From an uncultured Eubacterium sp. (GTDB taxonomy: Bacteria > Bacillota_A > Clostridia > Lachnospirales > Lachnospiraceae), in NCBI GenBank assembly GCA_910589045.1, contig CAJUSH010000014.1, positions 1 to 59,918 on the forward strand: a stretch of DNA of 59,918 nt, in the 5' to 3' direction. The notes under the pieces were generated by a model, which saw only the letters and a list, made by a program, of their open reading frames with translations, was not told where the DNA came from and did no database searches. Of the stretch, positions 50,001 to 58,808 are shown one piece after another (position 1 is the stretch's first letter; every line of letters begins with the position of its first letter). The position numbers and the translations under genes are program-made.

Positions 50001-50114
50001 ATGAAAAATTCGAAAAAACAAAAAAATAATAAACGTCAGGTAATTGCAGGGGTGATCGCGGTCATTCTTGTGATCTCAATGGTGCTTCCCATGATTTTGA
50101 GCGCATTGATGTAG
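50001..50114 (+). CDS. 37-residue single-helix membrane peptide
   Basis: ATG 50001 lies behind AATGAGGTGAT and opens MKNSKKQKNNKRQVIAGVIA then VILVISMVLPMILSALM. This is a strongly basic head followed by one membrane helix. Similar Lys/Asn-rich peptides of this size occur in many Clostridia (a DUF4044-like impression), with no known role. It is divergent from the neighbouring operon, 39 bases from its start, so their promoters must overlap. Confidence 0.65.
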   Translation: MKNSKKQKNNKRQVIAGVIAVILVISMVLPMILSALM

Positions 50115-50192
50115 AAATTCCCCTGCCATGAAACTGTAAGTAATATACTAAAATTCATGATTTATGTCAATTATTCTGGCGGTTTTTGCGTC

Positions 50193-50221
50193 TTGAAAAA
50201 TATGAAAAAGCTGGTTATAAT
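50193..50221 (+). promoter_or_regulatory. Promoter of the VanW-type gene
   Basis: TTGAAA (50193-50198), exactly 17 bp, perfect TATAAT (50216-50221), 53 bases before the start codon. One of the best promoters in the window. Confidence 0.85.
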
Positions 50222-50274
50222 GACTATGATTCGGAAGTTTTAGATGTTTTTGGATAGTAAGAAGAGGTAGTTTT

Positions 50275-51918
50275 ATGAGCGAAAAGAAAAAATCAAAACG
50301 GGTATGGAAAATCACAGGCGCACTGGCGGCCGTGGCTGTCTGTGCGGCAGGCGTTTATGTCGGCACAACCGTATACGCGGAGGATAACGGCGCGGATAAG
50401 CTGATCGCGGACAATATCTTTATCGGTGATATCGCGGTTGGAGGCATGACGGAGGTGGAGGCAAACGAGGCGGTGGACGCTTACGTTGCTTCGCTTGGAG
50501 ATACACAGTTTACACTGACTGTGGACGATAAGAGCGTAGTCGCCACGGCAGCGGATTTCGGTGTGACCTGGTCAAACCGGATGCTGGTCAAGGATGCACT
50601 GGATGTGGGCAAGACCGGAAATCTGATCGAGCGTTATAAGTCGAGAAAGGATCTGGAGCATGAAAATCTGGTATTTGACCTTGCCTACACAGCCGACGGG
50701 GATAAGATAAAGAGCTTTTTGAAAAGCAATACCGAGGATATGAATCAGGAGGCGGTCAATTACGGCCTCTCCCGTGAGAACGGCGTTTTTTCCATCACGG
50801 ACGGACAAAACGGGATCGCCGTGGACGTGGAACAGTCTGCGCAGGATATCGTATCTTATATAGAAGAAACATGGAACCAGCAGGATGCGTCCCTTGAGCT
50901 TGCCGCCAGCGTGGTGGAGCCGGAGGGGACGAAGGAGCAGCTGGCACGGGTAAGGGATGTACTGGGTACCTTTACGACGGATTTCGGAACATCCTCTGCG
51001 GGGCGTGCGCAGAATGTGCGCAACGGTGCGGAAAAGATTAACGGCGCCGTGCTTTATCCGGGCGACCAGTTCTCGGTTTATGAGGCAGTCAATCCCTTTA
51101 CCGCGGAAAACGGCTATGAGCTGGCAGGCTCCTACGAGAACGGAACGACCGTACAGACTTACGGCGGCGGTATCTGCCAGGTTTCGACGACGCTCTACAA
51201 TGCGGTCATCCGCGCGGAGCTGGCGATCAATGAGCGTTTCTGCCATTCCATGATCGTGAGCTATGTGAAGCCGTCCATGGATGCGGCGATCGCAGGCACA
51301 TACAAGGACCTGAAGTTTACAAACAATTATGATTTCCCGATCTATATCGAGGGCTATACGAGCGGTATGCAGCTCACGTTTACGGTTTACGGTGAGGAGA
51401 GCAGACCCGCAAACCGTGAGGTTGTCTACGAGAGCGAGACGACAAGCACAACCCAGCCGGAGACAAAATTTGTGGCAAGCAGCGCCCATCCCATCGGCTA
51501 CATCCATACGGAGCAGAGCGCACACACGGGTTATACGGCAAAGCTGTGGAAGGTCATAAAGGAGGACGGCAAGGAGGTCAGCCGGGAGCAGTACAACAGC
51601 AGTACCTACAACGCTTCACCGAAGATCGTCACGGTGGGTATCGGCTCCGACAGTGAGGAGGCAGTTGCGGCGATGAAGGCGGCGATCGCGTCCAAGAGCG
51701 AGTCTGCAATTTCCGCAGCGGCAAAAGCAAATTCCGCAGAGGCGATTAAGAAGCGGGAGGAGGAAGAGAAGAAAAAAGAGGAAGAAGACAAGAAAAAGGA
51801 TGAAGAGAATGAGAACAGCGGTAACACGAATAAGGGAGAGGCAAACAAACCCCCGAAGAAGGATGAAACGGACGACCCGGTAGAGGAGATACCGGACGAG
51901 GGTGACGAAGAAGAATAA
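50275..51918 (+). CDS. VanW-family protein, membrane-anchored (YoaR-like)
   Basis: A 547-residue surface protein. It has an N-terminal membrane anchor (TGALAAVAVCAAGVYVGTTV, about 14-33), then a tandem of peptidoglycan-binding-like domains of the YoaR type (about 40-225). The VanW domain follows (about 240-375; PGDQFSVYEAVNPFTAENGY, YGGGICQVSTTLYNAVIRAE, SYVKPSMDAAI). A highly charged Lys/Glu-rich tail runs from about 470 to 547 (EEEKKKEEEDKKKDEENENS). VanW is named from vancomycin operons but is not a resistance enzyme itself; the family likely acts on or binds the cell wall. Start ATG 50275 follows AGAAGAGG. Confidence 0.88.
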   Translation: MSEKKKSKRVWKITGALAAVAVCAAGVYVGTTVYAEDNGADKLIADNIFIGDIAVGGMTEVEANEAVDAYVASLGDTQFTLTVDDKSVVATAADFGVTWSNRMLVKDALDVGKTGNLIERYKSRKDLEHENLVFDLAYTADGDKIKSFLKSNTEDMNQEAVNYGLSRENGVFSITDGQNGIAVDVEQSAQDIVSYIEETWNQQDASLELAASVVEPEGTKEQLARVRDVLGTFTTDFGTSSAGRAQNVRNGAEKINGAVLYPGDQFSVYEAVNPFTAENGYELAGSYENGTTVQTYGGGICQVSTTLYNAVIRAELAINERFCHSMIVSYVKPSMDAAIAGTYKDLKFTNNYDFPIYIEGYTSGMQLTFTVYGEESRPANREVVYESETTSTTQPETKFVASSAHPIGYIHTEQSAHTGYTAKLWKVIKEDGKEVSREQYNSSTYNASPKIVTVGIGSDSEEAVAAMKAAIASKSESAISAAAKANSAEAIKKREEEEKKKEEEDKKKDEENENSGNTNKGEANKPPKKDETDDPVEEIPDEGDEEE

Positions 51919-51933
51919 AAGGATATAAAACTC

Positions 51934-52920
51934 ATGAAAGTAGGCAAAGTACCGGAGGCAATATTAAAGAGATCAGTGCTAAAACAAATACAGACCGACC
52001 GACCGGAGGTGCTGCTGGGCGCTTCCGTCGGTGAGGACTGTGCGGCGGTTTCGCTGCAGGAGGACGAAATATTTGTTCTATCCACGGATCCCATCACCGG
52101 CACGGCAAGGGATATCGGACATCTGGCTATTCAGATTACCTTAAACGACCTTGCCAGTGCGGGCGCGGAGCCAATCGGTGTGATGCTTACTTTTCTTTTG
52201 CCCGAAGGGCTCTCCGAGGCGAAGCTGCGCGGGATGATGGAGCAGGCGGAAATGGCCGCGCGCGCGGCGAACGTGCAGATCATGGGCGGCCATACAGAGG
52301 TAACCCGTGTGGTAAAGCAGCCGGTGATCTCGGTGGTGGGTGTCGGAAAAGCGAAAAAGGGACGGCTCATTTCCACGGCGGGCGCCCGCCCGGGCATGGA
52401 TGTGATCGTGACAAAATGGCTGGGCCTGGAGGGAACCTCCATCATTGCCAAGGAGAAGGAGGAGGAGCTTCTGACCCGCTATCCGAAAGCACTGGTGGAT
52501 GCGGCAAAGGGCTTTGATGCGTACCTCTCCGTGCTGCCGGAGGCGGCGATCGCCGTGGAGTCCGGCGTTTCGGCAATGCACGACGTGACGGAGGGCGGTA
52601 TTTTCGGTGCACTCTGGGAGCTGGCGGAAAGCGCGGGCGTCGGACTGGAAATTGATTTGAAAAAGCTGCCGATCCGTCAGGAGACGGTGGAGGTCTGTGA
52701 GTTTTTTGATATAAATCCTTATGAGCTGATCAGCAGCGGCAGTATGCTGATGGCGGCGTCGGACGGCAATGGCCTGGTGCGCGCGCTCCGGGCGGCAGAT
52801 ATTCCGGCGGTGTGTGTCGGCAAGGTGACGGCGGGCAACGACCGCGTGATTGTTTCCGGGGAGGAGCGGCGTTTTCTGGAGCCGCCGAAGGCGGATGAGC
52901 TTTATAAGGTTGTTGGGTAG
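51934..52920 (+). CDS. AIR synthase-related protein (HypE/PurM-like fold)
   Basis: A 328-residue ATP-binding enzyme of the PurM/HypE/ThiL superfamily. Markers are VGEDCAAVS, LSTDPITGTARDIGHLAIQI, NDLASAGAEPIGVMLTFLLP, the MGGHTEVTRVVKQPVISVVG block and MHDVTEGGIFGALWELAES. Purine synthesis and hydrogenase maturation members are distinguished by context; here no pur or hyp genes are adjacent, so the substrate is unknown. It starts 15 bases after the VanW gene and precedes the Lrp gene. Confidence 0.85.
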   Translation: MKVGKVPEAILKRSVLKQIQTDRPEVLLGASVGEDCAAVSLQEDEIFVLSTDPITGTARDIGHLAIQITLNDLASAGAEPIGVMLTFLLPEGLSEAKLRGMMEQAEMAARAANVQIMGGHTEVTRVVKQPVISVVGVGKAKKGRLISTAGARPGMDVIVTKWLGLEGTSIIAKEKEEELLTRYPKALVDAAKGFDAYLSVLPEAAIAVESGVSAMHDVTEGGIFGALWELAESAGVGLEIDLKKLPIRQETVEVCEFFDINPYELISSGSMLMAASDGNGLVRALRAADIPAVCVGKVTAGNDRVIVSGEERRFLEPPKADELYKVVG

Positions 52921-52983
52921 TGCCCAACCGGCGGCAGGCCGGGAGCGGCCGATGACAGTTATTTATGAAAAAGGAGCAGGGGA

Positions 52984-53466
52984 ATGCGAGAGAAAATTTT
53001 GACGTTTATCGAGAAAAACAGCCGCGTATCGCTACATGATCTGGCTGTGCTTTTAGGTGTAGATGAGGTGATGGTGGCGAACGAGCTGGCGGCGATGGAG
53101 GCGGAGCATGTGATCTGCGGCTATCACACACTCGTTGACTGGGATAAGACGGATGTGGAGAAGGTGACTGCGATGATCGAGGTGCGGGTTACGCCCCAGC
53201 GCGATATGGGCTTTGACAAGGTGGCGGAGCGCATTTACAACTATCCGGAGGTTAATTCCGTTTATCTGATCTCCGGCGGGTTTGATCTGATGGTGACCTT
53301 GGAGGGAAAGACGCTGCGTGACATTTCCTCGTTTGTGACCGACAAGCTCTCCACGCTGGATTCCGTGCTAAGCACAAAGACGAATTTTATACTGAAAAAA
53401 TACAAGGACCACGGAACCGTTATAGCGGAATCACCCAGGGATGAAAGGATGCTGATGACACCATGA
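52984..53466 (+). CDS. Lrp/AsnC-family transcriptional regulator
   Basis: A 160-residue regulator with an N-terminal winged helix (SLHDLAVLLGVDEVMVANEL) and a C-terminal RAM ligand domain (VRVTPQRDMGFDKVAERIYN, VYLISGGFDLMVTLEGKTL). These proteins respond to amino acids and control their metabolism. The stop overlaps the next gene, an aminotransferase, by 4 bases, so the regulator probably governs its partner's pathway. GGAGCAGG precedes ATG 52984. Confidence 0.9.
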   Translation: MREKILTFIEKNSRVSLHDLAVLLGVDEVMVANELAAMEAEHVICGYHTLVDWDKTDVEKVTAMIEVRVTPQRDMGFDKVAERIYNYPEVNSVYLISGGFDLMVTLEGKTLRDISSFVTDKLSTLDSVLSTKTNFILKKYKDHGTVIAESPRDERMLMTP

Positions 53467-54641
53467 GAAATCCGTTGAATGAGAAAATAGCGACAATCAA
53501 GCCCTCCGGCATCCGGAAGTTTTTTGATATTGCAAGTGAGATGGAGGATGCGATCTCGCTGGGCGTGGGCGAGCCGGATTTTGACACGCCCTGGCACATC
53601 CGTGACGAGGGTATTTTTTCGCTGGAGAAGGGGCGTACCTTTTATACATCCAATGCGGGCTTAAAGGAGCTGCGCGTGGAGATTTCCAGGTACTTAAGCC
53701 GGAGGTTTCAGCTGGAATACGATCCGATGAAGGAGATACTGATCACGGTCGGCGGCAGCGAGGGCATTGACAATGCATTTCGCGCGATGCTGGACCCGGG
53801 CGACGAGGTGCTTATCCCACAGCCGAGCTATGTGTCCTACGAGCCCTGCTGTCTGCTGGCGGGAGGCGTTCCGGTTATCATTGAGCTCAAGGAGGAAAAT
53901 CAGTTCCGGCTGATGCCGGAGGAGCTGGAGGCGGCGATCACGCCGCGGACAAAGATTCTGGTGCTGCCCTATCCGAATAACCCGACCGGGGCGGTCATGG
54001 AAAAATCCGATCTGGAAGCGATCACAGAGGTACTCATCCGGCATGATTTATTTGTGCTCAGCGACGAGATTTATGCGGAGCTGTGCTATCTGGATGAGCA
54101 TACATCGATTGCATCGCTGCCCGGCATGCGGGAGCGCACGGTCGTGATCAACGGATTTTCCAAATCTCATGCGATGACCGGCTGGCGCCTGGGCTATGCC
54201 TGCGGGCCGCAGGAGATCATGAACCAGATATTGAAGATTCATCAGTTTGCGATCATGTGCGCGCCGACGAACAGCCAGTATGCGGCGGTGGAGGCGATGA
54301 AAAACGGGGATGCGGATGTAGCGATGATGCGTGAGCAGTACAACCAGAGGCGGCGCTATCTCATGCACGAGTTTGAGCGGCTGGGGCTGCAGTGCTTCGA
54401 GCCCTTCGGTGCGTTTTATACATTTCCGTCTATCCGGGAGTTTGGCATGAGCTCCGATGATTTTGCCATGCGCTTTCTGCGGGAGGAAAAGGTTGCCGTC
54501 GTGCCGGGAACGGCTTTCGGCGATTGCGGCGAGGGCTTTTTGCGTATTTCCTATGCCTATTCCCTTGACAGTCTCAAGGAGGCGATCGGCAGACTGGAGC
54601 GGTTTATCCTGCGGCTGCGCAGGGAGGCGGCACAGGTATGA
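53463..54641 (+). CDS. PLP-dependent aminotransferase, class I/II
   Basis: A fold-type I aminotransferase of 392 residues. Landmarks are LGVGEPDFDTPWHIRDEG, TVGGSEGIDNAFRAMLDPGD, the PYPNNPTGAVM loop, SDEIYAELCY, and the PLP-lysine in INGFSKSHAMTGWRLGY. The final Arg for the carboxylate is in GFLRISYAYS. It resembles the aspartate/aromatic (PatA-like) aminotransferases paired with Lrp regulators in Firmicutes, but the exact amino acid is not determined. Overlaps of 4 bases with both neighbours show coupled translation. Confidence 0.9.
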   Translation: MRNPLNEKIATIKPSGIRKFFDIASEMEDAISLGVGEPDFDTPWHIRDEGIFSLEKGRTFYTSNAGLKELRVEISRYLSRRFQLEYDPMKEILITVGGSEGIDNAFRAMLDPGDEVLIPQPSYVSYEPCCLLAGGVPVIIELKEENQFRLMPEELEAAITPRTKILVLPYPNNPTGAVMEKSDLEAITEVLIRHDLFVLSDEIYAELCYLDEHTSIASLPGMRERTVVINGFSKSHAMTGWRLGYACGPQEIMNQILKIHQFAIMCAPTNSQYAAVEAMKNGDADVAMMREQYNQRRRYLMHEFERLGLQCFEPFGAFYTFPSIREFGMSSDDFAMRFLREEKVAVVPGTAFGDCGEGFLRISYAYSLDSLKEAIGRLERFILRLRREAAQV

Positions 54642-55129
54642 TCCATATTGTTCTGCTGGAGCCTGAGATTCCGGCTAATACCGGAAACATCGGGCGGACA
54701 TGCGTGGCTACAAATACAAAGCTGCATCTGATCGAGCCGCTGGGCTTTTCGCTGTCCGAAAAGGCGCTAAAGCGGGCGGGGATGGATTACTGGCAGCAGC
54801 TGGATGTGGCGACCTATGTCAATTACGAGGATTTTCTGAAAAAAAATCCGGGCGCGAAGCTCTTTTTTGCGACGACAAAGGGACGGCACGTTTATTCGGA
54901 TGCGCAATTTACGGACGGCTGCTACATCGTTTTCGGCAAGGAGAGCGCGGGCATTCCGGAGGAGCTTTTAAAGGAGCATCCCGACACCTGCGTGCGGATC
55001 CCCATGTGCGGGGAGAGCCGCTCCCTCAATCTGTCCAATTCCGTGGCAGTCGTGCTCTATGAGGCACTCCGCCAGCAGGGCTTTTCCGGTATGAAAACGG
55101 AAGGGGAGCTGCATCATCTTCACTGGTAG
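54638..55129 (+). CDS. trmL: tRNA (cytidine(34)-2'-O)-methyltransferase
   Basis: A SPOUT-fold methyltransferase of 163 residues that 2'-O-methylates the wobble base of tRNA-Leu. The SPOUT motifs are visible: EPEIPANTGNIGRTCVAT at the N-terminus, IVFGKESAGIPEELL, and the knot IPMCGESRSLNLSNSVAVVL. Length and layout match TrmL/YibK exactly. ATG overlaps the aminotransferase stop. It is the last gene of the run beginning with VanW. Confidence 0.93.
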   Translation: MIHIVLLEPEIPANTGNIGRTCVATNTKLHLIEPLGFSLSEKALKRAGMDYWQQLDVATYVNYEDFLKKNPGAKLFFATTKGRHVYSDAQFTDGCYIVFGKESAGIPEELLKEHPDTCVRIPMCGESRSLNLSNSVAVVLYEALRQQGFSGMKTEGELHHLHW

Positions 55130-55159
55130 AAGGATATATTTGCATGGGAGGGACTGTGT

Positions 55160-56044
55160 GTGATTAAGGCGAGACAATTAGTACACGAATATTTCAGGCG
55201 GGATGAGGAGGGGAATGTTGAGTCTGTTCAGACCGCGCTCGACCATGTGAATATCGATGTGAAGCCCGGCAGCTTTGTGGCGGTTTTGGGTCACAACGGC
55301 TCCGGGAAGTCGACGCTGGCGAAGCATTTGAACGTGCTGCTGACGCCCTCGGAGGGTACGCTGTGGGTGGACGGGAAGGACACCTCGGACGGGAGCCTGC
55401 TGTGGGATATCCGCCAGAGTGCGGGTATGGTGTTTCAAAATCCCGACAACCAGATCATCGCAAGCATCGTGGAGGAGGACGTGGGCTTCGGGCCGGAAAA
55501 TACGGGGGTTCCGACGGATGAGATCTGGAAGCGTGTGGAGGAGAGCCTGACGGCGGTTGGGATGTTAAAGTACCGCAGCCATTCGCCGAATAAGCTTTCC
55601 GGCGGTCAGAAGCAGCGTGTGGCGATCGCCGGTGTCGTGGCGATGCAGCCGAAATGCATCGTGCTCGACGAGCCGACAGCCATGCTCGACCCAAACGGAC
55701 GGCGGGAGGTGCTTCGCACCGTGCATGAGCTGAACCGGACAAAGGGTGTCACGATCATACTGATCACGCATTATATGGAAGAGGTCGTGGATGCGGATTA
55801 TATTTATGTTATGGACAGCGGCAGCGTTGCGATGGAGGGGACGCCCCGGGAGATTTTTTCGCGGGTGGAGGATTTGAAGACGCACCGCATGGATGTTCCG
55901 CAGATTACCCTGCTGGCCCATGAGCTGAAAAAAGCGGGGCTTGCGCTGCCGGACGGCATTTTGAGCAGAGAAGAGCTCATCGAGGCACTGAGCGCTCTGA
56001 CGAAGCAGTCAAATACCCCGCTGCGCAGGCAACAAGGCATTTGA
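55160..56044 (+). CDS. ecfA1: Energy-coupling factor transporter ATP-binding protein EcfA1
   Basis: First ATPase of the ECF vitamin/metal importer, binding the EcfT coupling protein. Walker A LGHNGSGKSTLAKHLN, Q-loop FQNPDNQI, signature KLSGGQKQRVAIAG, Walker B CIVLDEPTAMLD and the H-loop LITHYME are all present. The length of 294 residues is normal. GTG 55160 follows GGGAGGG. In many Firmicutes ecfA1 follows rplQ; here it follows trmL, so the ribosomal link at its 5' side is lost. A 133-base gap separates it from ecfA2. Confidence 0.95.
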   Translation: MIKARQLVHEYFRRDEEGNVESVQTALDHVNIDVKPGSFVAVLGHNGSGKSTLAKHLNVLLTPSEGTLWVDGKDTSDGSLLWDIRQSAGMVFQNPDNQIIASIVEEDVGFGPENTGVPTDEIWKRVEESLTAVGMLKYRSHSPNKLSGGQKQRVAIAGVVAMQPKCIVLDEPTAMLDPNGRREVLRTVHELNRTKGVTIILITHYMEEVVDADYIYVMDSGSVAMEGTPREIFSRVEDLKTHRMDVPQITLLAHELKKAGLALPDGILSREELIEALSALTKQSNTPLRRQQGI

Positions 56045-56177
56045 CCCTCGCGGCATTCGCCGGAGCTTGTGCAGGCACGGCACCTGACCCGCTGCCTGCG
56101 GAAATGATGATTGGATGCGCAGACCGTCTCTGTGCGGAGAGACGACCAGATGAATAAAAATAATCCGGAGACTTGAT

Positions 56178-57029
56178 ATGTCAATCTTGTTAAACCACGT
56201 AAACTACATTTACAGCCAGGGCAGCGCCTATGAGATGTACGCTTTAAAGGACATCAATCTGGAAATAAAGGACGGTCAGTTTATCGGCGTGATCGGACAC
56301 ACCGGTTCCGGGAAATCCACGCTGATCCAGCACCTGAACGGACTCCTGCGGGCAAGCTCGGGCAATATCTATTACAACGGCGAGGATATTTACGGTGACG
56401 GCTACGACATGCGTGCGCTGCGCAGCAGGGTAGGGCTTGTGTTCCAGTATCCCGAGCACCAGCTTTTTGAGACGTCGATACTTGCGGATGTGAGCTTTGG
56501 TCCGATGAACCAGGGGCTTGACAAAAACGCGGCCGAGCTGCGGGCGTTTGAGGCACTGCGCAGCGTGGGAGTTCCCGAGGAGCTGTTTGACCAGTCGCCC
56601 TTTGATCTCTCCGGCGGCCAGAAGCGCAGGGTGGCGGTGGCCGGGGTGCTGGCGATGAAGCCGGAGGTATTGATTTTGGACGAGCCGACGGCAGGGCTTG
56701 ACCCGAAGGGACGCGATGAGATTCTGGACCGTCTGGCAAGGCTGCATGCCGAGAACCGGATCACGGTAGTGCTCGTCTCCCACAGCATGGAGGATGTGGC
56801 AAAGTATGTGGAGCGCATCATTGTCATGAACCAGGGCAGCGTCATGTACGACGACGCACCGAAAAACGTGTTTCGCTATTATAAGGAGCTGGAGCAGGTG
56901 GGCCTTGCGGCACCCCAGGTCACGTACCTCATGCATGAGCTGCAGGAGCGGGGCTACGGGGTAAGCACGGATGTGACGACGGTGGCGGAAGCGAAGCAGG
57001 AGATTTTGAAGGTGATGCAATTATGTTGA
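56178..57029 (+). CDS. ecfA2: Energy-coupling factor transporter ATP-binding protein EcfA2
   Basis: Second ATPase of the ECF module, forming a heterodimer with EcfA1. Motifs are GHTGSGKSTLIQHLN, FQYPEHQLFE, LSGGQKRRVAVAG, LILDEPTAGLDPKGRDE and LVSHSMEDV. 283 residues. The start is ATG 56178; a usable AATCCGGAG lies ahead. The end overlaps ecfT by 7 bases. Confidence 0.95.
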   Translation: MSILLNHVNYIYSQGSAYEMYALKDINLEIKDGQFIGVIGHTGSGKSTLIQHLNGLLRASSGNIYYNGEDIYGDGYDMRALRSRVGLVFQYPEHQLFETSILADVSFGPMNQGLDKNAAELRAFEALRSVGVPEELFDQSPFDLSGGQKRRVAVAGVLAMKPEVLILDEPTAGLDPKGRDEILDRLARLHAENRITVVLVSHSMEDVAKYVERIIVMNQGSVMYDDAPKNVFRYYKELEQVGLAAPQVTYLMHELQERGYGVSTDVTTVAEAKQEILKVMQLC

Positions 57030-57823
57030 GAGATATTACGATCGGGCAGTACTATCCTACGGGCTCTGCGATACACCGCATGGATCCCAGGGTAAAGCTG
57101 TTTGGAACCCTTGTATTTTTAATTTCGGTATTCGCATATAAGGGCATCGTGGGTTTTGCCGTGGTGACGCTGTTTCTGGCGGGCATCATCGGCATTTCGC
57201 GGGTGCCCTTCCGTTATATGGTCAAAGGGCTGCGGGCGATCCTGATCCTGATGCTGATCACGGCGCTTTTTAATCTGTTCCTGACACCGGGGGAGGTGCT
57301 CGTTTCCTTCTGGAAGCTTCGGATCACAAGGGAGGGGGTTGTCTCTGCGGTGCGGATGGCGTTTCGCCTGACCTACCTCATTCTCGGCACGTCCCTCATG
57401 ACGCTCACGACTACGCCGAACCAGCTTACGGACGGGCTGGAGAAGTCCCTTGCCCCGCTTCGCAGGCTGCATGTGCCGGTGCATGAGATTTCCATGATGA
57501 TGTCTATCGCGCTGCGCTTTATCCCGATTCTCATCGAGGAGACGGATAAGATTATGAAGGCGCAGATGGCAAGGGGAGCCAGCTTTGACGAGGGGAATAT
57601 TATCAAAAAGGCAAAGGCGCTCATTCCCCTTCTGGTGCCGCTGTTTATTTCGGCGTTTCGCAGGGCAAATGACCTTGCGATGGCAATGGAGGCGCGCTGC
57701 TATCACGGCGGGGATGGCAGGACGAAGATGAAGCCTCTGCGGTATCGGGGTCTCGACTACGGCGCATATGTGCTGCTGCTTGCGTATCTGGCGCTGCTGA
57801 TCGTGCTGCGGGTGGTGCCATGA
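57023..57823 (+). CDS. ecfT: Energy-coupling factor transporter transmembrane protein EcfT
   Basis: The shared membrane component that links the two ATPases to interchangeable substrate-binding EcfS proteins. About five helices, and the coupling helix with the Ala-Arg-Gly motif (KAQMARGASFDEG) plus the second copy near MEARCYHGGDGRTKM. 266 residues. Encoded between ecfA2 and truA with overlaps on both sides. No EcfS gene lies in the window, as expected for group II systems whose S components are scattered. Confidence 0.94.
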   Translation: MLRDITIGQYYPTGSAIHRMDPRVKLFGTLVFLISVFAYKGIVGFAVVTLFLAGIIGISRVPFRYMVKGLRAILILMLITALFNLFLTPGEVLVSFWKLRITREGVVSAVRMAFRLTYLILGTSLMTLTTTPNQLTDGLEKSLAPLRRLHVPVHEISMMMSIALRFIPILIEETDKIMKAQMARGASFDEGNIIKKAKALIPLLVPLFISAFRRANDLAMAMEARCYHGGDGRTKMKPLRYRGLDYGAYVLLLAYLALLIVLRVVP

Positions 57824-58560
57824 AGCGCGTGATGCTGCGTGTCGCCTACGACGGTACGGATTACTACGGCTGGCAGCTCCAGCCCAGGGTGGCGACAATC
57901 GAGGGGGTTCTCAACCGGGAGCTGTCAAAGCTTCTGGGGGAGTCCATTACGGTGACAGGCGCAAGCCGCACAGATTCCGGTGTCCATTCGCTCGGGAACG
58001 TGGCCGTGTTTGACACGGATACGCGCATTCCGCCGGAAAAAATCAGCTACGCGCTAAATAGCCGTCTGCCGGAGGACATTGTTGTGCAGGAGTCGCGGGA
58101 GGTGGCGCCGGACTTTCATCCGCGACGCTGCAGCAGCAGAAAAACGTATGAATATCGGATTTTAAATCGGGAGTTTCCGCTGCCCTCGATGCGCCGGGAC
58201 TCTTATTTCTACCACCGCAGGCTGGATGCGGCGGCGATGGCGCAGGCTGCCGGATTTCTCGTGGGAACCCATGATTTCGCCAGCTTTTGCGCGGTGCATA
58301 CACAGGCATTGACGACGGTGCGCACGATCTATGCGTGCGAGGTTGAAAAGACCGGGGATCTGATCGTGCTGCGTGTGACGGGAGCCGGGTTTTTATACAA
58401 TATGGTCCGCATCATTGCGGGCACGCTCATCGAGGTGGGTGCCGGCATGCGTGCCCCCGGGGAGATGCAGGGGATTTTAGCGGCGCGTGAGCGCAGTGCG
58501 GCAGGACCGACGGCGCCGGCGCACGGGCTTACGATGATGGGGATTACGTTTGAAGCGTAG
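57820..58560 (+). CDS. truA: tRNA pseudouridine synthase A
   Basis: Converts uridines 38-40 of the tRNA anticodon arm to pseudouridine. The catalytic Asp is in SRTDSGVHSLGNVAVF, with KTYEYRILNR, and the C-terminal GAGFLYNMVRIIAGTLIEVG. 246 residues, normal. ATG overlaps the ecfT stop (ATGA). It is the last gene of the ecf run before the ribosomal promoter. Confidence 0.95.
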   Translation: MKRVMLRVAYDGTDYYGWQLQPRVATIEGVLNRELSKLLGESITVTGASRTDSGVHSLGNVAVFDTDTRIPPEKISYALNSRLPEDIVVQESREVAPDFHPRRCSSRKTYEYRILNREFPLPSMRRDSYFYHRRLDAAAMAQAAGFLVGTHDFASFCAVHTQALTTVRTIYACEVEKTGDLIVLRVTGAGFLYNMVRIIAGTLIEVGAGMRAPGEMQGILAARERSAAGPTAPAHGLTMMGITFEA

Positions 58561-58645
58561 ATATGTCCGGATTTTTGGCTGCCGGTCACGGAGTGAACAA
58601 TAACGCAATTTATGGCACAAGCAGACACTGGGGGCAAAAAAATGG

Positions 58646-58674
58646 TTGACAGTGGCAAAATGGCGTAGTAGAAT
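58646..58674 (+). promoter_or_regulatory. Promoter of rplM-rpsI
   Basis: TTGACA (58646-58651), exactly 17 bp, TAGAAT (58669-58674). Transcription would begin near 58681, giving a leader of about 130 bases before rplM. Confidence 0.85.
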
Positions 58675-58741
58675 ATAAAGGCTGATATTGATAAGAAATG
58701 CTGCGCCAAAGCCCCGGCAATGCATTTTCGCTATAGAATTT

Positions 58742-58779
58742 GAAGCAGGCAGCGGTTTCGGACATTTCCGCTGAGCTTC
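58742..58779 (+). ncRNA. Hairpin in the rplM leader, candidate L13 autoregulatory leader
   Basis: GAAGC (58742-58746) and CAGCGG (58750-58755) pair with CCGCTG (58768-58773) and GCTTC (58775-58779) around a 12-base loop, with AGG/A bulges. It is located 15 bases before the AGGAGG of rplM. Ribosomal operon leaders of this kind often bind their own product; this fits an L13-type leader in position, but no consensus was checked. Confidence 0.5.
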
Positions 58780-58808
58780 TACCGTAAAATTATTCAGGAG
58801 GAAAAACC

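Noticed and set aside
51760..51918. AG-rich stretch as a replication or regulatory repeat
   Set aside because: It is the Lys/Glu-rich coding tail of the VanW protein and stays in frame.
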